From Micromonospora sp. CB01531 (lineage in GTDB: Bacteria; Actinomycetota; Actinomycetes; Mycobacteriales; Micromonosporaceae), in NCBI RefSeq assembly GCF_001905095.1, contig NZ_LWLS01000104.1, positions 1 through 44,959 on the forward strand: a stretch of DNA of 44,959 bases. The letters run 5' to 3'. Shown one piece after another: positions 22,771-31,759 of this stretch; positions within the stretch are counted from its first letter, which is position 1, and each line of letters starts with the position of its first letter. A program made the translations under genes and the position numbers. The notes under the pieces were generated by a model. That model saw nothing but the letters and a program-made list of their open reading frames with translations. It was not told where the DNA came from and searched no databases.

Positions 22771-24183
22771 TCAGGAGCGGTTGCCGCTCCCGGGCGGCGG
22801 GTACGTCCCAGGCGGTCCCGGTGGCGGGATGTTGCCGGGGGGCGGGGCGTAGCCGCCCGGGGCCGGCGCGCCACCCGGCTGTGAATAGCCGGGGGCGGCC
22901 GTAGCGCCCGACGGGTGGTAGCCGGCCGGAACCGGCGGGGCGCCAGGCGGGCCGTAGCCGCCGCCGGGCGGGATCCCGTCGGGCAGTTCGTCGGCCGCGC
23001 CGGCCGCGCGGGCCGCGTCGCGCCGGTACCGGCGCCGGTTCCAGATCAGGAAGATCGCCAGCGCCAGCAGGACCACCAGCACCACGGCGATGCCGATGCC
23101 GATCACCATCACCTGCTGGTCGCTGGGGCCACCCCGGTCGCCGTACTTGGTCACGTCGAAGTTGTCGTCCTCGGCCGCCTGGCCGGGGGCCTGGCTGGCC
23201 GGGGCGGCCGCCTCAAGCAGCGGGTTCGCGGAGACGGCCGGCACGTTCGCGGTCAGCGCGGCGACCGGGTCGATCCGCCCGAAGCCGTACTCCGGGTCGC
23301 GACCGGGCGGGCCGGCGTCCCGGGCGGTAGCGATGATCCGGTTGATCACGTTGGGCGCGTCGAGGTTCGGGTACTTCGACCGGATCAGCGCCGCGATGCC
23401 GGAGACGATCGCGCTGGCGTCCGAGGTGCCGTCACCCCAGCCGTAGCCGTGCTCGGGACCGACGTTGTAGATGCCGTCGCCGGGCGCGGCGATCACCGCC
23501 TCCGGCCCCCGGACCGAGCCGCCCCAGAAGGCGCCGCCCCGGGTCGTGCCGGTCACCGCGATCACACCGGGGACGTTGGCGGGCTGGTCGACGGCGACAC
23601 TCCCCTTGGCCGTGTTGCCCGCAGCGGCCACCACGACCACGTCCCGGTCCAGCGCGTACTTGATCGCGCTCTCCACGTCCGGGTCGGCGTAGCCCGGCCC
23701 ACCGTAGGAGAGGTTGACCACCTTCGCGCCGCCGTCGACGGCCATCCGGATGCCACGGGCCGACGCCCCGGTGGGGTTGGCGCCCTTGCCCGCCTTGAGC
23801 TTGATGGGCAGGATCTTGGCGCCCGGGGCGACGCCGTCCACGCCGTCGCGGCTGGCGTTCGTGGCCGCGATGATGCCGGCCATGTGGGTGCCGTGACCCT
23901 CCTCGTCGGCGCGCCCGTCGCCGGAGGCGCCGTAGCTGCGGCCACCGGGCAGCACCTGACCCCGGATGTCCGGGTGGGTGGCGTCCACGCCGGTGTCCAC
24001 CACCCCGACGATCACACCCCGCCCGGTGGAGAGCTTGTGCACCTGCTCGATCCGCAGCTCGTCCAGGTACCACTGCTCGGCCCGGCGCGGCGCGGCGGCC
24101 GCCGGTTGGGCGGCCCCCAGCACCATCAGCCCGGCCAGCAGGCCGGCCACGGCCGGCCGGAGCGCGCCGACGTGCAACCTCAT
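22771..24183 (-). CDS. S8 serine protease, type VII secretion mycosin-like
   Basis: 470 residues. The signal peptide runs to about residue 31 (LLAGLMVLGAAQPAAAAP). The subtilisin triad is complete: Asp63 in GVVDTGVD, His97 in GHGTHMAG, Ser254 in GTSDASAIVSG, with the oxyanion Asn in AAAGN (190). A membrane helix near 345-370 (VMVIGIGIAVVLVVLLALAIFLIW) is followed by RRRYRR and a Gly/Pro/Tyr-rich cytosolic tail of about 90 residues. This layout matches mycosins, the membrane proteases of ESX/type VII systems; the long proline-rich tail is unusual for mycobacterial ones. Directly upstream lie two WXG100-like genes with 10-11 base gaps, forming one operon. No EccB/C/D/E genes are in the window. 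Confidence 0.9.
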   Translation of the reverse strand: MRLHVGALRPAVAGLLAGLMVLGAAQPAAAAPRRAEQWYLDELRIEQVHKLSTGRGVIVGVVDTGVDATHPDIRGQVLPGGRSYGASGDGRADEEGHGTHMAGIIAATNASRDGVDGVAPGAKILPIKLKAGKGANPTGASARGIRMAVDGGAKVVNLSYGGPGYADPDVESAIKYALDRDVVVVAAAGNTAKGSVAVDQPANVPGVIAVTGTTRGGAFWGGSVRGPEAVIAAPGDGIYNVGPEHGYGWGDGTSDASAIVSGIAALIRSKYPNLDAPNVINRIIATARDAGPPGRDPEYGFGRIDPVAALTANVPAVSANPLLEAAAPASQAPGQAAEDDNFDVTKYGDRGGPSDQQVMVIGIGIAVVLVVLLALAIFLIWNRRRYRRDAARAAGAADELPDGIPPGGGYGPPGAPPVPAGYHPSGATAAPGYSQPGGAPAPGGYAPPPGNIPPPGPPGTYPPPGSGNRS

Positions 24184-24193
24184 CCGTCCGTCC

Positions 24194-25597
24194 TCATCGC
24201 AGGATGCCCGGAGACCCGGCGTCGCCGGTGCCCCACGGATCGTCGTCCTCAGTCAACCACGACGAGTGCTCCGCAGCCCCGCTACCATGCCCGCCGGCAC
24301 CATGGCCACCCATGCCACCGCCCATCATCCCCGCGCCCCGCGGGCCACCCGCGCCGCCGGCGCCGGCCGCGTTGCGCAACGCGCTGGCCGCGCTGGTCAT
24401 CGGCGGCACCTTGCCGTTGCCGCCGCCGACCATGCCCGGGATGCCACCCATGCCGATCCCGCCGGCCGCGCCGACACCGCCACCACCGAACCCGCCGGCC
24501 GAGCCCACGCCCGGTCCGCCCCCGCTGAAGCCGCTGCCACCGCCGAGCGCCGGGCTGCCCAGGCCGCTCGGGCCGCCGTACCCGCTGCCGGCGGTGGTGG
24601 TCGGGCCACCGGCGCCGGCCAGGCCGCTGCCGTAGTCGGGGCTGCCGGTGCCCGGGTAGCCGGAGCCGGTCGACGGCGGCGTCAGGGAGCCTCCGCCGCC
24701 GAAGCCGCCACCGGTGGGTGGCGCGATGGACGAGGGGCCGCCACCGTACGAACCGCCGCCGCCACCGCCGATGCCCGTGCTGCCGATGGAGGGGCCGCCA
24801 CCACCGAAGCCGCCACCACCTCCACCGGGGTATCCGGACGGGGGCTTCCGGTCGTCGGGCGTGTAGCCGTCCGAGGCGGCCTCGTCGGGCGCCGACACGA
24901 CCAGCCTGGGCCGCTCGGTCTCCACCGCGGTGGGCAGCGGCGACATCGCGGTTTTGGCCGCCTGCTGGTTGTCCCGGTACCAGTTGTCCAGGTGGGACTT
25001 GGTGTCCCACCAGCCGCCCCGCTTGTGGTCCTCGGCGTTGCCGTCGATCTTCATGGTCGCCTCGAGGTCGTCGGCCTTGTCGCGGAACGCGCCGTCGGCG
25101 TACGAGGCGGGGTTGTTCTGGTAGTCCTTGCGCAGTGCGGCGAGGAAGCCGGACGAGCTCTCGCCGTCCCGGGCGTCGTCGAGCTCGGTGCCGTTCGGCA
25201 GGCTCCACTCGTTCCAGCCGAAGTCGTCCATCAGCGGGATCGGGATGCTGGCGACCGCCTTGCGGATGTCGCCCTCGATCCGCGACAGCGCGCCGCTGAC
25301 GTTGCTCGCGTCGGTGATCAGCTTCTCGATGTCCTTGCCGATGTCACCGAGGTGCTCCCGGTAGGCGTCGCCGCCGCTGCCCTTCCAGCCGGCCAGCAGG
25401 CCCGGCAGGCCGCCGCTGTGCGGGCGCTCCTGGCCGGGGGCGATCGGGCCGACGAACGACCGCCCGACCAGCGAGTCCCGCAGGTAGCCCAGCGCGGTGG
25501 AGAGGTTATTCCACCCCACGCTCACCGAGCCGACCGTCTCCGGGTCCGCCGACAGCGTCACCTCGCGGACGCAGCTCTCCCAGGTTCCTCCTGCCAT
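24194..25597 (-). CDS. WXG100/PPE-like protein with glycine-rich C-terminus
   Basis: 467 residues. The N-terminal half is helical and carries a W-x-G turn at W71 (LLAGWKGSGGDAYREHL), as in type VII substrates. From about 265 to 450 it is a glycine/serine/proline-rich repeat region (GGGGGGFGGGG, GYPGTGSPDYGSG). The C-terminus is acidic and aromatic (SSWLTEDDDPWG), a tail I recall in other actinobacterial large WXG/PPE-like proteins. Likely a secreted or envelope protein handled by the adjacent mycosin; this is inferred from the operon. The ATG at 25597 was chosen because the longer frame overlaps the gene before it. It starts 11 bases after the upstream stop. Confidence 0.8.
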   Translation of the reverse strand: MAGGTWESCVREVTLSADPETVGSVSVGWNNLSTALGYLRDSLVGRSFVGPIAPGQERPHSGGLPGLLAGWKGSGGDAYREHLGDIGKDIEKLITDASNVSGALSRIEGDIRKAVASIPIPLMDDFGWNEWSLPNGTELDDARDGESSSGFLAALRKDYQNNPASYADGAFRDKADDLEATMKIDGNAEDHKRGGWWDTKSHLDNWYRDNQQAAKTAMSPLPTAVETERPRLVVSAPDEAASDGYTPDDRKPPSGYPGGGGGGFGGGGPSIGSTGIGGGGGGSYGGGPSSIAPPTGGGFGGGGSLTPPSTGSGYPGTGSPDYGSGLAGAGGPTTTAGSGYGGPSGLGSPALGGGSGFSGGGPGVGSAGGFGGGGVGAAGGIGMGGIPGMVGGGNGKVPPMTSAASALRNAAGAGGAGGPRGAGMMGGGMGGHGAGGHGSGAAEHSSWLTEDDDPWGTGDAGSPGILR

Positions 25598-25608
25598 GAC
25601 CGTTCCCC

Positions 25609-26052
25609 TCAGGCCGTGTACGGGTAGGTGGTGGGCGTGCCGCCGGGCGCGGGCGGCGGGGTGGCGGACTCCAGCATCCGCTCGATCTCCTTGCCGTTGG
25701 CCGCGTTGCGCGCCTCGGCGTCCCGGAACGCCTTGGCGATGTCCTCGGTGCCCTTCTTGAGCCCGGCGAGCTTGTTGGAGATCGCCTTGAGGTGGAGCTC
25801 CATGTTGGCCGTCGACCTGGTCAGGGCCTGCCACTGCATGCGGGCGTCCTCGTACGCGCCGAAGGGGGTGCCGTTCGGGACGGCCTGGGCGTTGTTGCTG
25901 TCGCCCTTCATCCGCTCCTTGATGCGCTCCATCTCGTAGCCGATGGTGTCGTCGACGTACTGCTTCAAGCGCTCGACGTACTCCGCCGCGGCGTCCAGGT
26001 CCTCGACACTGACGTGGAGGTCGCCGGTGGCCGGCGGCCTGATGTCACCCAT
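25609..26052 (-). CDS. WXG100-superfamily-like small helical protein
   Basis: 147 residues, mostly two long helices: VEDLDAAAEYVERLKQYVDDTIGYEMERIKERMK and MQWQALTRSTANMELHLKAISNKLAGLKKGTEDIAKAFRDAEARNA, with a short turn between and a proline-rich end. The size and helical hairpin resemble ESX-secreted proteins, but no classical W-x-G is seen at the turn, so the family call is tentative. The ATG at 26052 has GGGGAGGA before it. It is the first gene of the three-gene operon leading to the mycosin, and may be the partner of the larger WXG protein. A strong terminator upstream separates it from the radical SAM gene. Confidence 0.7.
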   Translation of the reverse strand: MGDIRPPATGDLHVSVEDLDAAAEYVERLKQYVDDTIGYEMERIKERMKGDSNNAQAVPNGTPFGAYEDARMQWQALTRSTANMELHLKAISNKLAGLKKGTEDIAKAFRDAEARNAANGKEIERMLESATPPPAPGGTPTTYPYTA

Positions 26053-26201
26053 GTTGCTGTCCTCCCCGTTGCCGACCCGCCGATCGGTCCATGTCGGACG
26101 CAGCGTATCGAGTCGCCGCCAATCCAGGCACCCCCACCCCGGGGGTCACGGCACCAGCTGGGGCCGCCGGCGACGGGCCTGCTGACCGGCACCGGAAACG
26201 G

Positions 26202-26238
26202 CGGAGCGCCGGGACCCTGGTGAGGTCCCGGCGCTCCG
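26202..26238 (-). terminator. Terminator after the radical SAM gene
   Basis: Perfect 15-bp stem CGGAGCGCCGGGACC/GGTCCCGGCGCTCCG with a 7-base loop, 15 bases beyond the radical SAM stop. It separates that gene from the downstream WXG operon. Confidence 0.8.
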
Positions 26239-26253
26239 GACGTGTCGGCGGCG

Positions 26254-28239
26254 CTACTGCGGGGCGCCGGTGGGCAGCTTCAGGCCGTTGACCGGGGTCA
26301 GCGGCAGCAGCTTTCGGCCGGTCGGGCCGATCTGGATCTCGGTGTCCATGGCCGGGCAGACCCCGCAGTCGAAGCACGGGGTCCACCGGCAGTCGTCCTG
26401 CTCGTACTCGGACAGGGCGTCCTGCCAGTCCTGCCAGAGCCAGTCCTTGTCCAGGCCCGAGTCCAGGTGGTCCCAGGGCAGGACCTCCAGTTCGTCGCGC
26501 TCCCGGGTGGTGTACCAGTCGAGGTCCACCCCGAAGGCCGGCAGCACCTCGGCGGCGGCGTCCACCCACCGCTGGTAGGAGAAGTGCTCGCTCCAGCCGT
26601 CGAACCGGCCGCCGTCCGCCCAGACCTTGCGGATCACCGCGCCGACCCGGCGGTCACCTCGGGACAGCAGGCCCTCGATCAGCGACGGCTCGCCGTCGTG
26701 GTAGCGGAAACCGATCGCCCGGCCCAGCGAACGGTCGGCGTTGATCGCCTGCTTGAGCAGCTTCAGCCGGGCGTCGATGACCTCCGGCCGCTCCATCGCC
26801 GCCCACTGGAACGGGGTGTGCGGCTTCGGCACGAACCCGCCGATGGAGACCGTGCACCGGATGTCCTTGGACCCGGTCGCCGCCCGGCCGGCCTTGATCA
26901 CCTCGTGGGCCATCCGGGCGATCTGGAGCACGTCCTCGTCGGTCTCCGTCGGCAGGCCGCACATGAAGTAGAGCTTCACCTGCCGCCAGCCGTTGGTGTA
27001 CGCGGTGACCACGGTGCGGATGAGGTCGTCCTCCGACACCATCTTGTTGATCACCTTGCGGATCCGCTCCGACCCGCCCTCGGGGGCGAAGGTCAGCCCG
27101 GTGCGCCGGCCGTTGCGGGACAGTTCCTGCGCCAGGTCGATGTTGAACGCGTCCACCCGCGTCGACGGCAGCGACAGCGAGACGTTGGTGCCCTCGTACT
27201 GCTGGGCGAGGCCGGAGCACATGTCGCCGATCTCGGAGTGGTCGGCCGACGACAGCGACAGCAGGCCCACCTCGTGGAAGCCGGAGAACTCCAGCCCCTG
27301 CTGCACCATCTGGCCGACCGTGGTGATCGAGCGCTCCCGGACCGGGCGGGTGATCATGCCGGCCTGGCAGAACCGGCAGCCGCGGGTGCAACCCCGGAAG
27401 ATCTCCACCGCGTACCGCTCGTGGACCGTCTCGGCGAGCGGGACCAGCGGCTTCTTCGGGTACGGCCAGGCGTCCAGGTCCATGGTCGTGCGCTTGTGCA
27501 CCCGGAACGGCACGTCGGGGCGGTTCGGCACGACCCGCTGGATCCGGCCGTCCGGCAGGTAGTCCACGTCGTAGAAGCGCGGCACGTAGACGCTCTCGGT
27601 GCGGGCCAGCCGCAGCAGCAGCTCGTCCCGCCCACCCGGGCAGCCCTCGGCCTTCCACTCCCGGACGATGCCGGTGATCTCCAGCACCGCCTCCTCGCCG
27701 TCGCCGAGCACGGCGGCGTCGACGAAGTCGGCGATCGGCTCCGGGTTGAACGCGGCGTGCCCGCCGGCCACGATCACCGGGTCGGCGTCGGTGCGGTCGG
27801 CGGCGAGCAGCGGGATGCCGGCCAGATCGATCGCGGTGAGCAGGTTGGTGTAGCCCAGTTCGGTGGCGAAGGAGACGCCGAACATGTCGAAGTCGCGCAC
27901 CGAGCGGTGCGCGTCGACGGTGAACTGCGGCACGCCATGGGCGCGCATCAGCTTCTCCAGGTCCGGCCAGACCGCGTACGTCCGCTCGGCGAGCACGTCG
28001 GGCAGCTCGTTGAGCACCTCGTAGAGGATCTGCACGCCCTGGTTGGGCAGGCCCACCTCGTACGCGTCCGGGTACATCAGCGCCCACCGGACGACCGCGG
28101 CGTCCCAGTCCTTGACCACCGCACCCAGCTCGCCACCGACGTACTGGATGGGCTTGGTCACCTGCGGCAGCAGCGGCTCCAGCCGGGGCCAAACGGAATG
28201 GGCCGCGACGGGACGCGGCGTCGTGGACGGGGCACTCAT
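26254..28239 (-). CDS. TIGR03960-type B12-binding-fold radical SAM protein
   Basis: 661 residues. An N-terminal Rossmann-like part (about 40-200: YVGGELGAVVKDWDAAVVRWALMYPDAYEVG, FGVSFATELGYTNLLTAID, VIVAGGHAAFNPEPIADFVDAAVLGDGEEA) resembles a B12-binding fold but lacks an obvious DxHxxG cobalamin motif. The radical SAM core follows, with the iron-sulfur motif CTRGCRFCQAG (CxxxCxxC). The C-terminus has more cysteines (CFDCGVCP). Its usual neighbour is the TIGR03936 gene, here displaced by the WXG-mycosin operon. The reaction is unknown. The ATG at 28239 has a weak ribosome site. It is divergent from the proline-rich membrane protein gene. Confidence 0.9.
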   Translation of the reverse strand: MSAPSTTPRPVAAHSVWPRLEPLLPQVTKPIQYVGGELGAVVKDWDAAVVRWALMYPDAYEVGLPNQGVQILYEVLNELPDVLAERTYAVWPDLEKLMRAHGVPQFTVDAHRSVRDFDMFGVSFATELGYTNLLTAIDLAGIPLLAADRTDADPVIVAGGHAAFNPEPIADFVDAAVLGDGEEAVLEITGIVREWKAEGCPGGRDELLLRLARTESVYVPRFYDVDYLPDGRIQRVVPNRPDVPFRVHKRTTMDLDAWPYPKKPLVPLAETVHERYAVEIFRGCTRGCRFCQAGMITRPVRERSITTVGQMVQQGLEFSGFHEVGLLSLSSADHSEIGDMCSGLAQQYEGTNVSLSLPSTRVDAFNIDLAQELSRNGRRTGLTFAPEGGSERIRKVINKMVSEDDLIRTVVTAYTNGWRQVKLYFMCGLPTETDEDVLQIARMAHEVIKAGRAATGSKDIRCTVSIGGFVPKPHTPFQWAAMERPEVIDARLKLLKQAINADRSLGRAIGFRYHDGEPSLIEGLLSRGDRRVGAVIRKVWADGGRFDGWSEHFSYQRWVDAAAEVLPAFGVDLDWYTTRERDELEVLPWDHLDSGLDKDWLWQDWQDALSEYEQDDCRWTPCFDCGVCPAMDTEIQIGPTGRKLLPLTPVNGLKLPTGAPQ

Positions 28240-28445
28240 GATGCCCAAGGGTACGCGGTGCGCCACCGGCCACCACGGCGCACCGCAGCAGCCCGCCGTC
28301 CGGCTCTTCTGGATCTTGGACCCGCCCCCGTCCGCAGCGCACGGCAGCTGTCCGGGATCGGCGACGGGACGGGCTGACGAGCGGATTCGTCGGCGGTGGC
28401 ACGCCGGTACTAGCCTCGCAACCGGCGCGAGAGGAGACAGCCGCG

Positions 28446-30185
28446 ATGCCGGAGCCGCAGCCGGGCACCGACCGGCCGGCCGACGGGAGCACCCCGGCCA
28501 CGGGCGGGGATCCGGGCACCGACGGGCCGAGCCGCGCCCCCGTACCGGCGGCCAGCCCGGCCACCGATCCGGTCGCGCCGCCGGCGCCGGCACCGGACGG
28601 CAGCACGCCCGCTGACGAGCCACCCCTGGCCACCGACGAACCGGCGCCGACCGACCCGGCCACGACCACCGGCGAACCCGCACCGACCGGCCCGGCCGGC
28701 GACCCTGCCGAGCCGGGGCCAGGAGTGCCGCCCGCGGCCCCCCACGAACCGGCGCCGACCGTCACTCCGGCGGCCACCGACGAACCGGCGCCGTCCGACC
28801 CACACGAGCCCGCGTCGAGCGACCCGGACACCGATGACCGGGCCGCCGGGGCGCCGACGCCGCCAACGAGCAGCGACGACGCGTCGATGGGCACCGAGGA
28901 CGCACCGGCGCCGCCGGCCGACGCGCCGGTCTCCCCGGCGCGCGGCTCGGCCGCCGTACCGCCCCGCCCGGCCGCCGCGAACCGACCGACCGGCTCGGCA
29001 GCGGTCCCCGGCCGCCTCGACCCCACGCGGCAGACGGATCGCCCCGACCCGGCGCGGGAGGCGGACCGACCGGACCCGACCCGGGTGGAGACCCACGCCG
29101 AGCCGCCCGCGCCCCGGTGGAGCGGGTCCGCGCCGGTGCCGGCCCCGCCGCCACGCAAGCGGTCCTGGGGCGAGTCCGCCGAGCCCACCCCGCCGCCGCC
29201 GGTGGACTCGCCCGAACACCTGGTCCCGGTCGACCCCTGGGAGGGTGTCGACACCACCGGCTGGGACCTGCACTCGGCCGACTTCCCCGCACTGCCGCCG
29301 ACCCTGTCCTACCCGCCGCCGGGCCACACCCTGCCCTATCCGGCCGCACCGCCGGCCAGTCCGGCGCCGCCGGTCGCCCACCCGCACGCCCCGTACCCAC
29401 CGGTCGCGCACCCGCACGCCCCGTACCCGCCGGACGCCCGTCCGCAGGCGCGCCCGCCGGTCACCCCGCCGCCGCCGGTCGCCGCCCGCCCGGTGTCGCC
29501 GTCGCCGGCCGCGCTGCCGCCGCCCCGGCCCGCGCCACCCGCGCCGCCGAAGCAGCGCCGCCGCCCGGCCGCACCGCCGGTCGCGCCACCGCCCGGGTTC
29601 CAACCACCCAAGGGGTACGTGAGCGTCCCGGTCCGCCGCCGGCGCCGCTGGCCCTGGGTGCTGCTGCTGACCGTCGCCTGCTGCTGCGGCCTGCCCCTCT
29701 GGTGGGCCCAGCCGCTCCGCGCCCAGTACCCGGCCAGCGCGGCCCTGCCGGACCAGATCAGGGACCTGCAGCTACGGCAGGACCAGCGCAGCCAGGCCGA
29801 CGCGGCCGAGCTGGAGACCCAGGTACGCCAGGCGCACCTGCTCGCCGAGGACACCTTCGCCGGGATCTACACCAACAAGGACGGCAAGCGGGTGACCCTC
29901 TTCGGCGGCACCGGGTTCCGGCTGAGTCCCGAGGCGGACGCCGACGCCGAGATCGACCGCCTCCGGGACCGGTACGCGCTGGGCGACGCCGTAGCGGTGG
30001 AGACCGGTGTCCGGGGCCGGTACGAGCGCTGCGCGGTCGGCCGGTCGGACGGCGACGCGGTGGTGGTGTGCACCTCGGTCGACCACGGCAGCCTGACCAC
30101 CGGCGTCTTCACCCGGCTCTCCGTGGACGACAGCGGCCGCCTGCTGAACGACCTACGACAGCAGGTGGTGACCCCGAAGCAGTAG
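28446..30185 (+). CDS. Proline-rich membrane protein with C-terminal DHGS domain
   Basis: 579 residues. About 1-395 are disordered Pro/Ala/Asp/Thr-rich sequence with repeated (D/G)EPAPT(D/G)PA blocks and a tandem PVAHPHAPYP. A basic stop-transfer (VRRRRRWP) leads into one membrane helix (WVLLLTVACCCGLPLWWA, about 402-420). Outside lies a domain of about 110 residues: FAGIYTNKDGKRVTLFGGTGFRL, YERCAVGRSDGDAVVVCTSVDHGSLTTGVF, VDDSGRLLNDLRQQV. This outer domain is shared with the protein encoded at 43979-44656 (see findings); the paired cysteines may form a disulfide. I do not recognise a named family. The long intracellular proline-rich arm suggests a scaffold or sensor. The ATG at 28446 has GAGGAG 8 bases upstream. 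Confidence 0.8.
   Translation: MPEPQPGTDRPADGSTPATGGDPGTDGPSRAPVPAASPATDPVAPPAPAPDGSTPADEPPLATDEPAPTDPATTTGEPAPTGPAGDPAEPGPGVPPAAPHEPAPTVTPAATDEPAPSDPHEPASSDPDTDDRAAGAPTPPTSSDDASMGTEDAPAPPADAPVSPARGSAAVPPRPAAANRPTGSAAVPGRLDPTRQTDRPDPAREADRPDPTRVETHAEPPAPRWSGSAPVPAPPPRKRSWGESAEPTPPPPVDSPEHLVPVDPWEGVDTTGWDLHSADFPALPPTLSYPPPGHTLPYPAAPPASPAPPVAHPHAPYPPVAHPHAPYPPDARPQARPPVTPPPPVAARPVSPSPAALPPPRPAPPAPPKQRRRPAAPPVAPPPGFQPPKGYVSVPVRRRRRWPWVLLLTVACCCGLPLWWAQPLRAQYPASAALPDQIRDLQLRQDQRSQADAAELETQVRQAHLLAEDTFAGIYTNKDGKRVTLFGGTGFRLSPEADADAEIDRLRDRYALGDAVAVETGVRGRYERCAVGRSDGDAVVVCTSVDHGSLTTGVFTRLSVDDSGRLLNDLRQQVVTPKQ
29371..29430 (+). repeat. Two tandem copies of a 30-base unit inside the proline-rich gene
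   Basis: Units at 29371-29400 and 29401-29430 differ at two bases and each encodes PVAHPHAPYP. A third, degraded unit follows. This marks local expansion in the disordered arm. Confidence 0.8.
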
Positions 30186-30271
30186 CGAGTCTCACGCTAC
30201 GCAAGGTATCGATCACATAAAGCTCCTCGCGTCGCGCCGCCCATAATGGGTGATTGACTCACAATCGGGAC

Positions 30272-31741
30272 ATGTTGCGCCGCTGGCACTTCGCCGATCA
30301 GCTGGGGCTGCACTTCCTCGACGACCGGAAGCAACCGGTCCTGCTGATCGAGTCGAAGGCGGTCTTCCGGCGTCGCGTCTACCACCGGCAGAAGGCCCAT
30401 CTGATCCTCTCCGCACTGCGGCACCGGGCCGCCGAGCTGGGGGACCAGGCGATCTTCCTGCGGGCCGAGACGTACGGGCAGGCGCTCAGAAAGGTCCGCG
30501 AGCCGCTGGAGGTGTGCCATCCGACCTCCCGTCGGGCGCTAAAGTTCGTCCGCAAGCTGGACCGGGTCACGGTGCTGCCGCCCCGGGGGTACGTGACCAG
30601 CCTGACGGACTTCGCCGACTGGGCCGACGGCCGCCGGGGCGCGCTGCGGATGGAGGCGTTCTACCGCTTCGCCCGGGAGCAGCACGGGGTGCTCATGACC
30701 GGCGAAGACCCGGTGGGCGGCCGGTGGAGCGTGGACCCGGAGCACCGCGAGCCGCCGCCGAAGAACGGCGCGCTGGGCATACCGGCCCCGCCGCGGCCGC
30801 GAGAGGACGACATCGACGCGGAGGTCCGGGCCGACCTGGACCGCTGGGAGCGGGAGGGCATCCGGTTCGCCGGCCGGGACGGTCCCCGCCACTTCCCGGC
30901 CACCGCGAAGGAGGCGAAGGCCCGGCTGCGGCACTTCCTCCGACACCGGCTCGCCGCGTTCGGCCGGTACGAGGACGCGATGCTCGCCGGCGACCCGTGG
31001 CCGGCGCACAGCGTGCTGTCCGCCGCGTTCAACCTCGGCCTGCTGGACCCGATGGAGGCGGTCCGGGGTGCCGAGCAGGCGTACCGCACGGCGGGCGCGC
31101 CGCTGGCCGGCGTGGAGGGCTTCGTCCGGCAGATCATGGGCTGGCGGGACTACGCCTGGCACATGTACTGGTATTTCGAGCCGGCCCGGCGCAACCGCAG
31201 CGAGCCGGCCACGCGGCGGTCGCTGCCGGCCTGGTGGAACGAGCTGGACGCCGACGTGGTCGACGCGCGCTGCCTGTCCGACGTGCTCACCGGCGTCCGC
31301 GACCGCGGCTGGGCGGATCACCTCCCCCGGCTGATGGTGCTCGGCAACTACGCCCTGCAGCGCGGCTGGCGCCCGGCGGAGCTGGCCGAGTGGTTCCACA
31401 CCCGGTTCGTGGACGGCCACGAGTGGGCGATGACCGGCAACGTGATCGGCCTGAGCCAGTACGCCGACCTGGGCCGGATGACCACCAAGCCGTACGTCGT
31501 CGGGGGCGCGTACCTCAACCGGAGGAGCGACTACTGCGGCGGCTGCCGCTACGACCCGAGAGAGCGGCTCGGCGAGAACGCGTGCCCGTTCACCGCCGGC
31601 TACTGGGCGTTCCTGTCCACCAACCGCCCCCGGATCCCGGCCAACGCCCGGCTGGCCCGGACCATCAAGCAGTTGGACGGCCTCAGCGACCTGGACGCGG
31701 TGGTCGTTCAGGAGAAGCGCCGCGGCAACGACCCGCCGTGA
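30272..31741 (+). CDS. Iron-sulfur cryptochrome/photolyase (FeS-BCP, PhrB-like)
   Basis: 489 residues. FeS-BCPs repair (6-4) UV photoproducts in DNA using FAD, a lumazine antenna and a [4Fe-4S] cluster. The N-terminus RRWHFADQLG...ESKAVFRRRVYHRQKAHLILSALRH matches the family antenna domain. The cluster cysteines are Cys334, Cys422, Cys425 and Cys438 (DARCLSD, YCGGC, NACPF); their spacing of 88, 3 and 13 equals that remembered for Agrobacterium PhrB (350, 438, 441, 454). The FAD domain has WMTGNVIGLSQYADLG-like sequence (EWAMTGNVIGLSQYADLGRM) and KPYVVGGAYLNRRS. The ATG at 30272 fits the first beta strand; an upstream in-frame TTG at 30254 is possible. CATAAT at 30242-30247 may be a -10 box. 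It stands alone between unrelated genes. Confidence 0.93.
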   Translation: MLRRWHFADQLGLHFLDDRKQPVLLIESKAVFRRRVYHRQKAHLILSALRHRAAELGDQAIFLRAETYGQALRKVREPLEVCHPTSRRALKFVRKLDRVTVLPPRGYVTSLTDFADWADGRRGALRMEAFYRFAREQHGVLMTGEDPVGGRWSVDPEHREPPPKNGALGIPAPPRPREDDIDAEVRADLDRWEREGIRFAGRDGPRHFPATAKEAKARLRHFLRHRLAAFGRYEDAMLAGDPWPAHSVLSAAFNLGLLDPMEAVRGAEQAYRTAGAPLAGVEGFVRQIMGWRDYAWHMYWYFEPARRNRSEPATRRSLPAWWNELDADVVDARCLSDVLTGVRDRGWADHLPRLMVLGNYALQRGWRPAELAEWFHTRFVDGHEWAMTGNVIGLSQYADLGRMTTKPYVVGGAYLNRRSDYCGGCRYDPRERLGENACPFTAGYWAFLSTNRPRIPANARLARTIKQLDGLSDLDAVVVQEKRRGNDPP

Positions 31742-31759
31742 CGGCTCCCGCCGGACGGC

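Noticed and set aside
24440..24860. Repetitive GC-rich tract resembling a tandem repeat array or CRISPR
   Set aside because: The repeats are irregular glycine codons of the WXG protein with no fixed unit or spacers.
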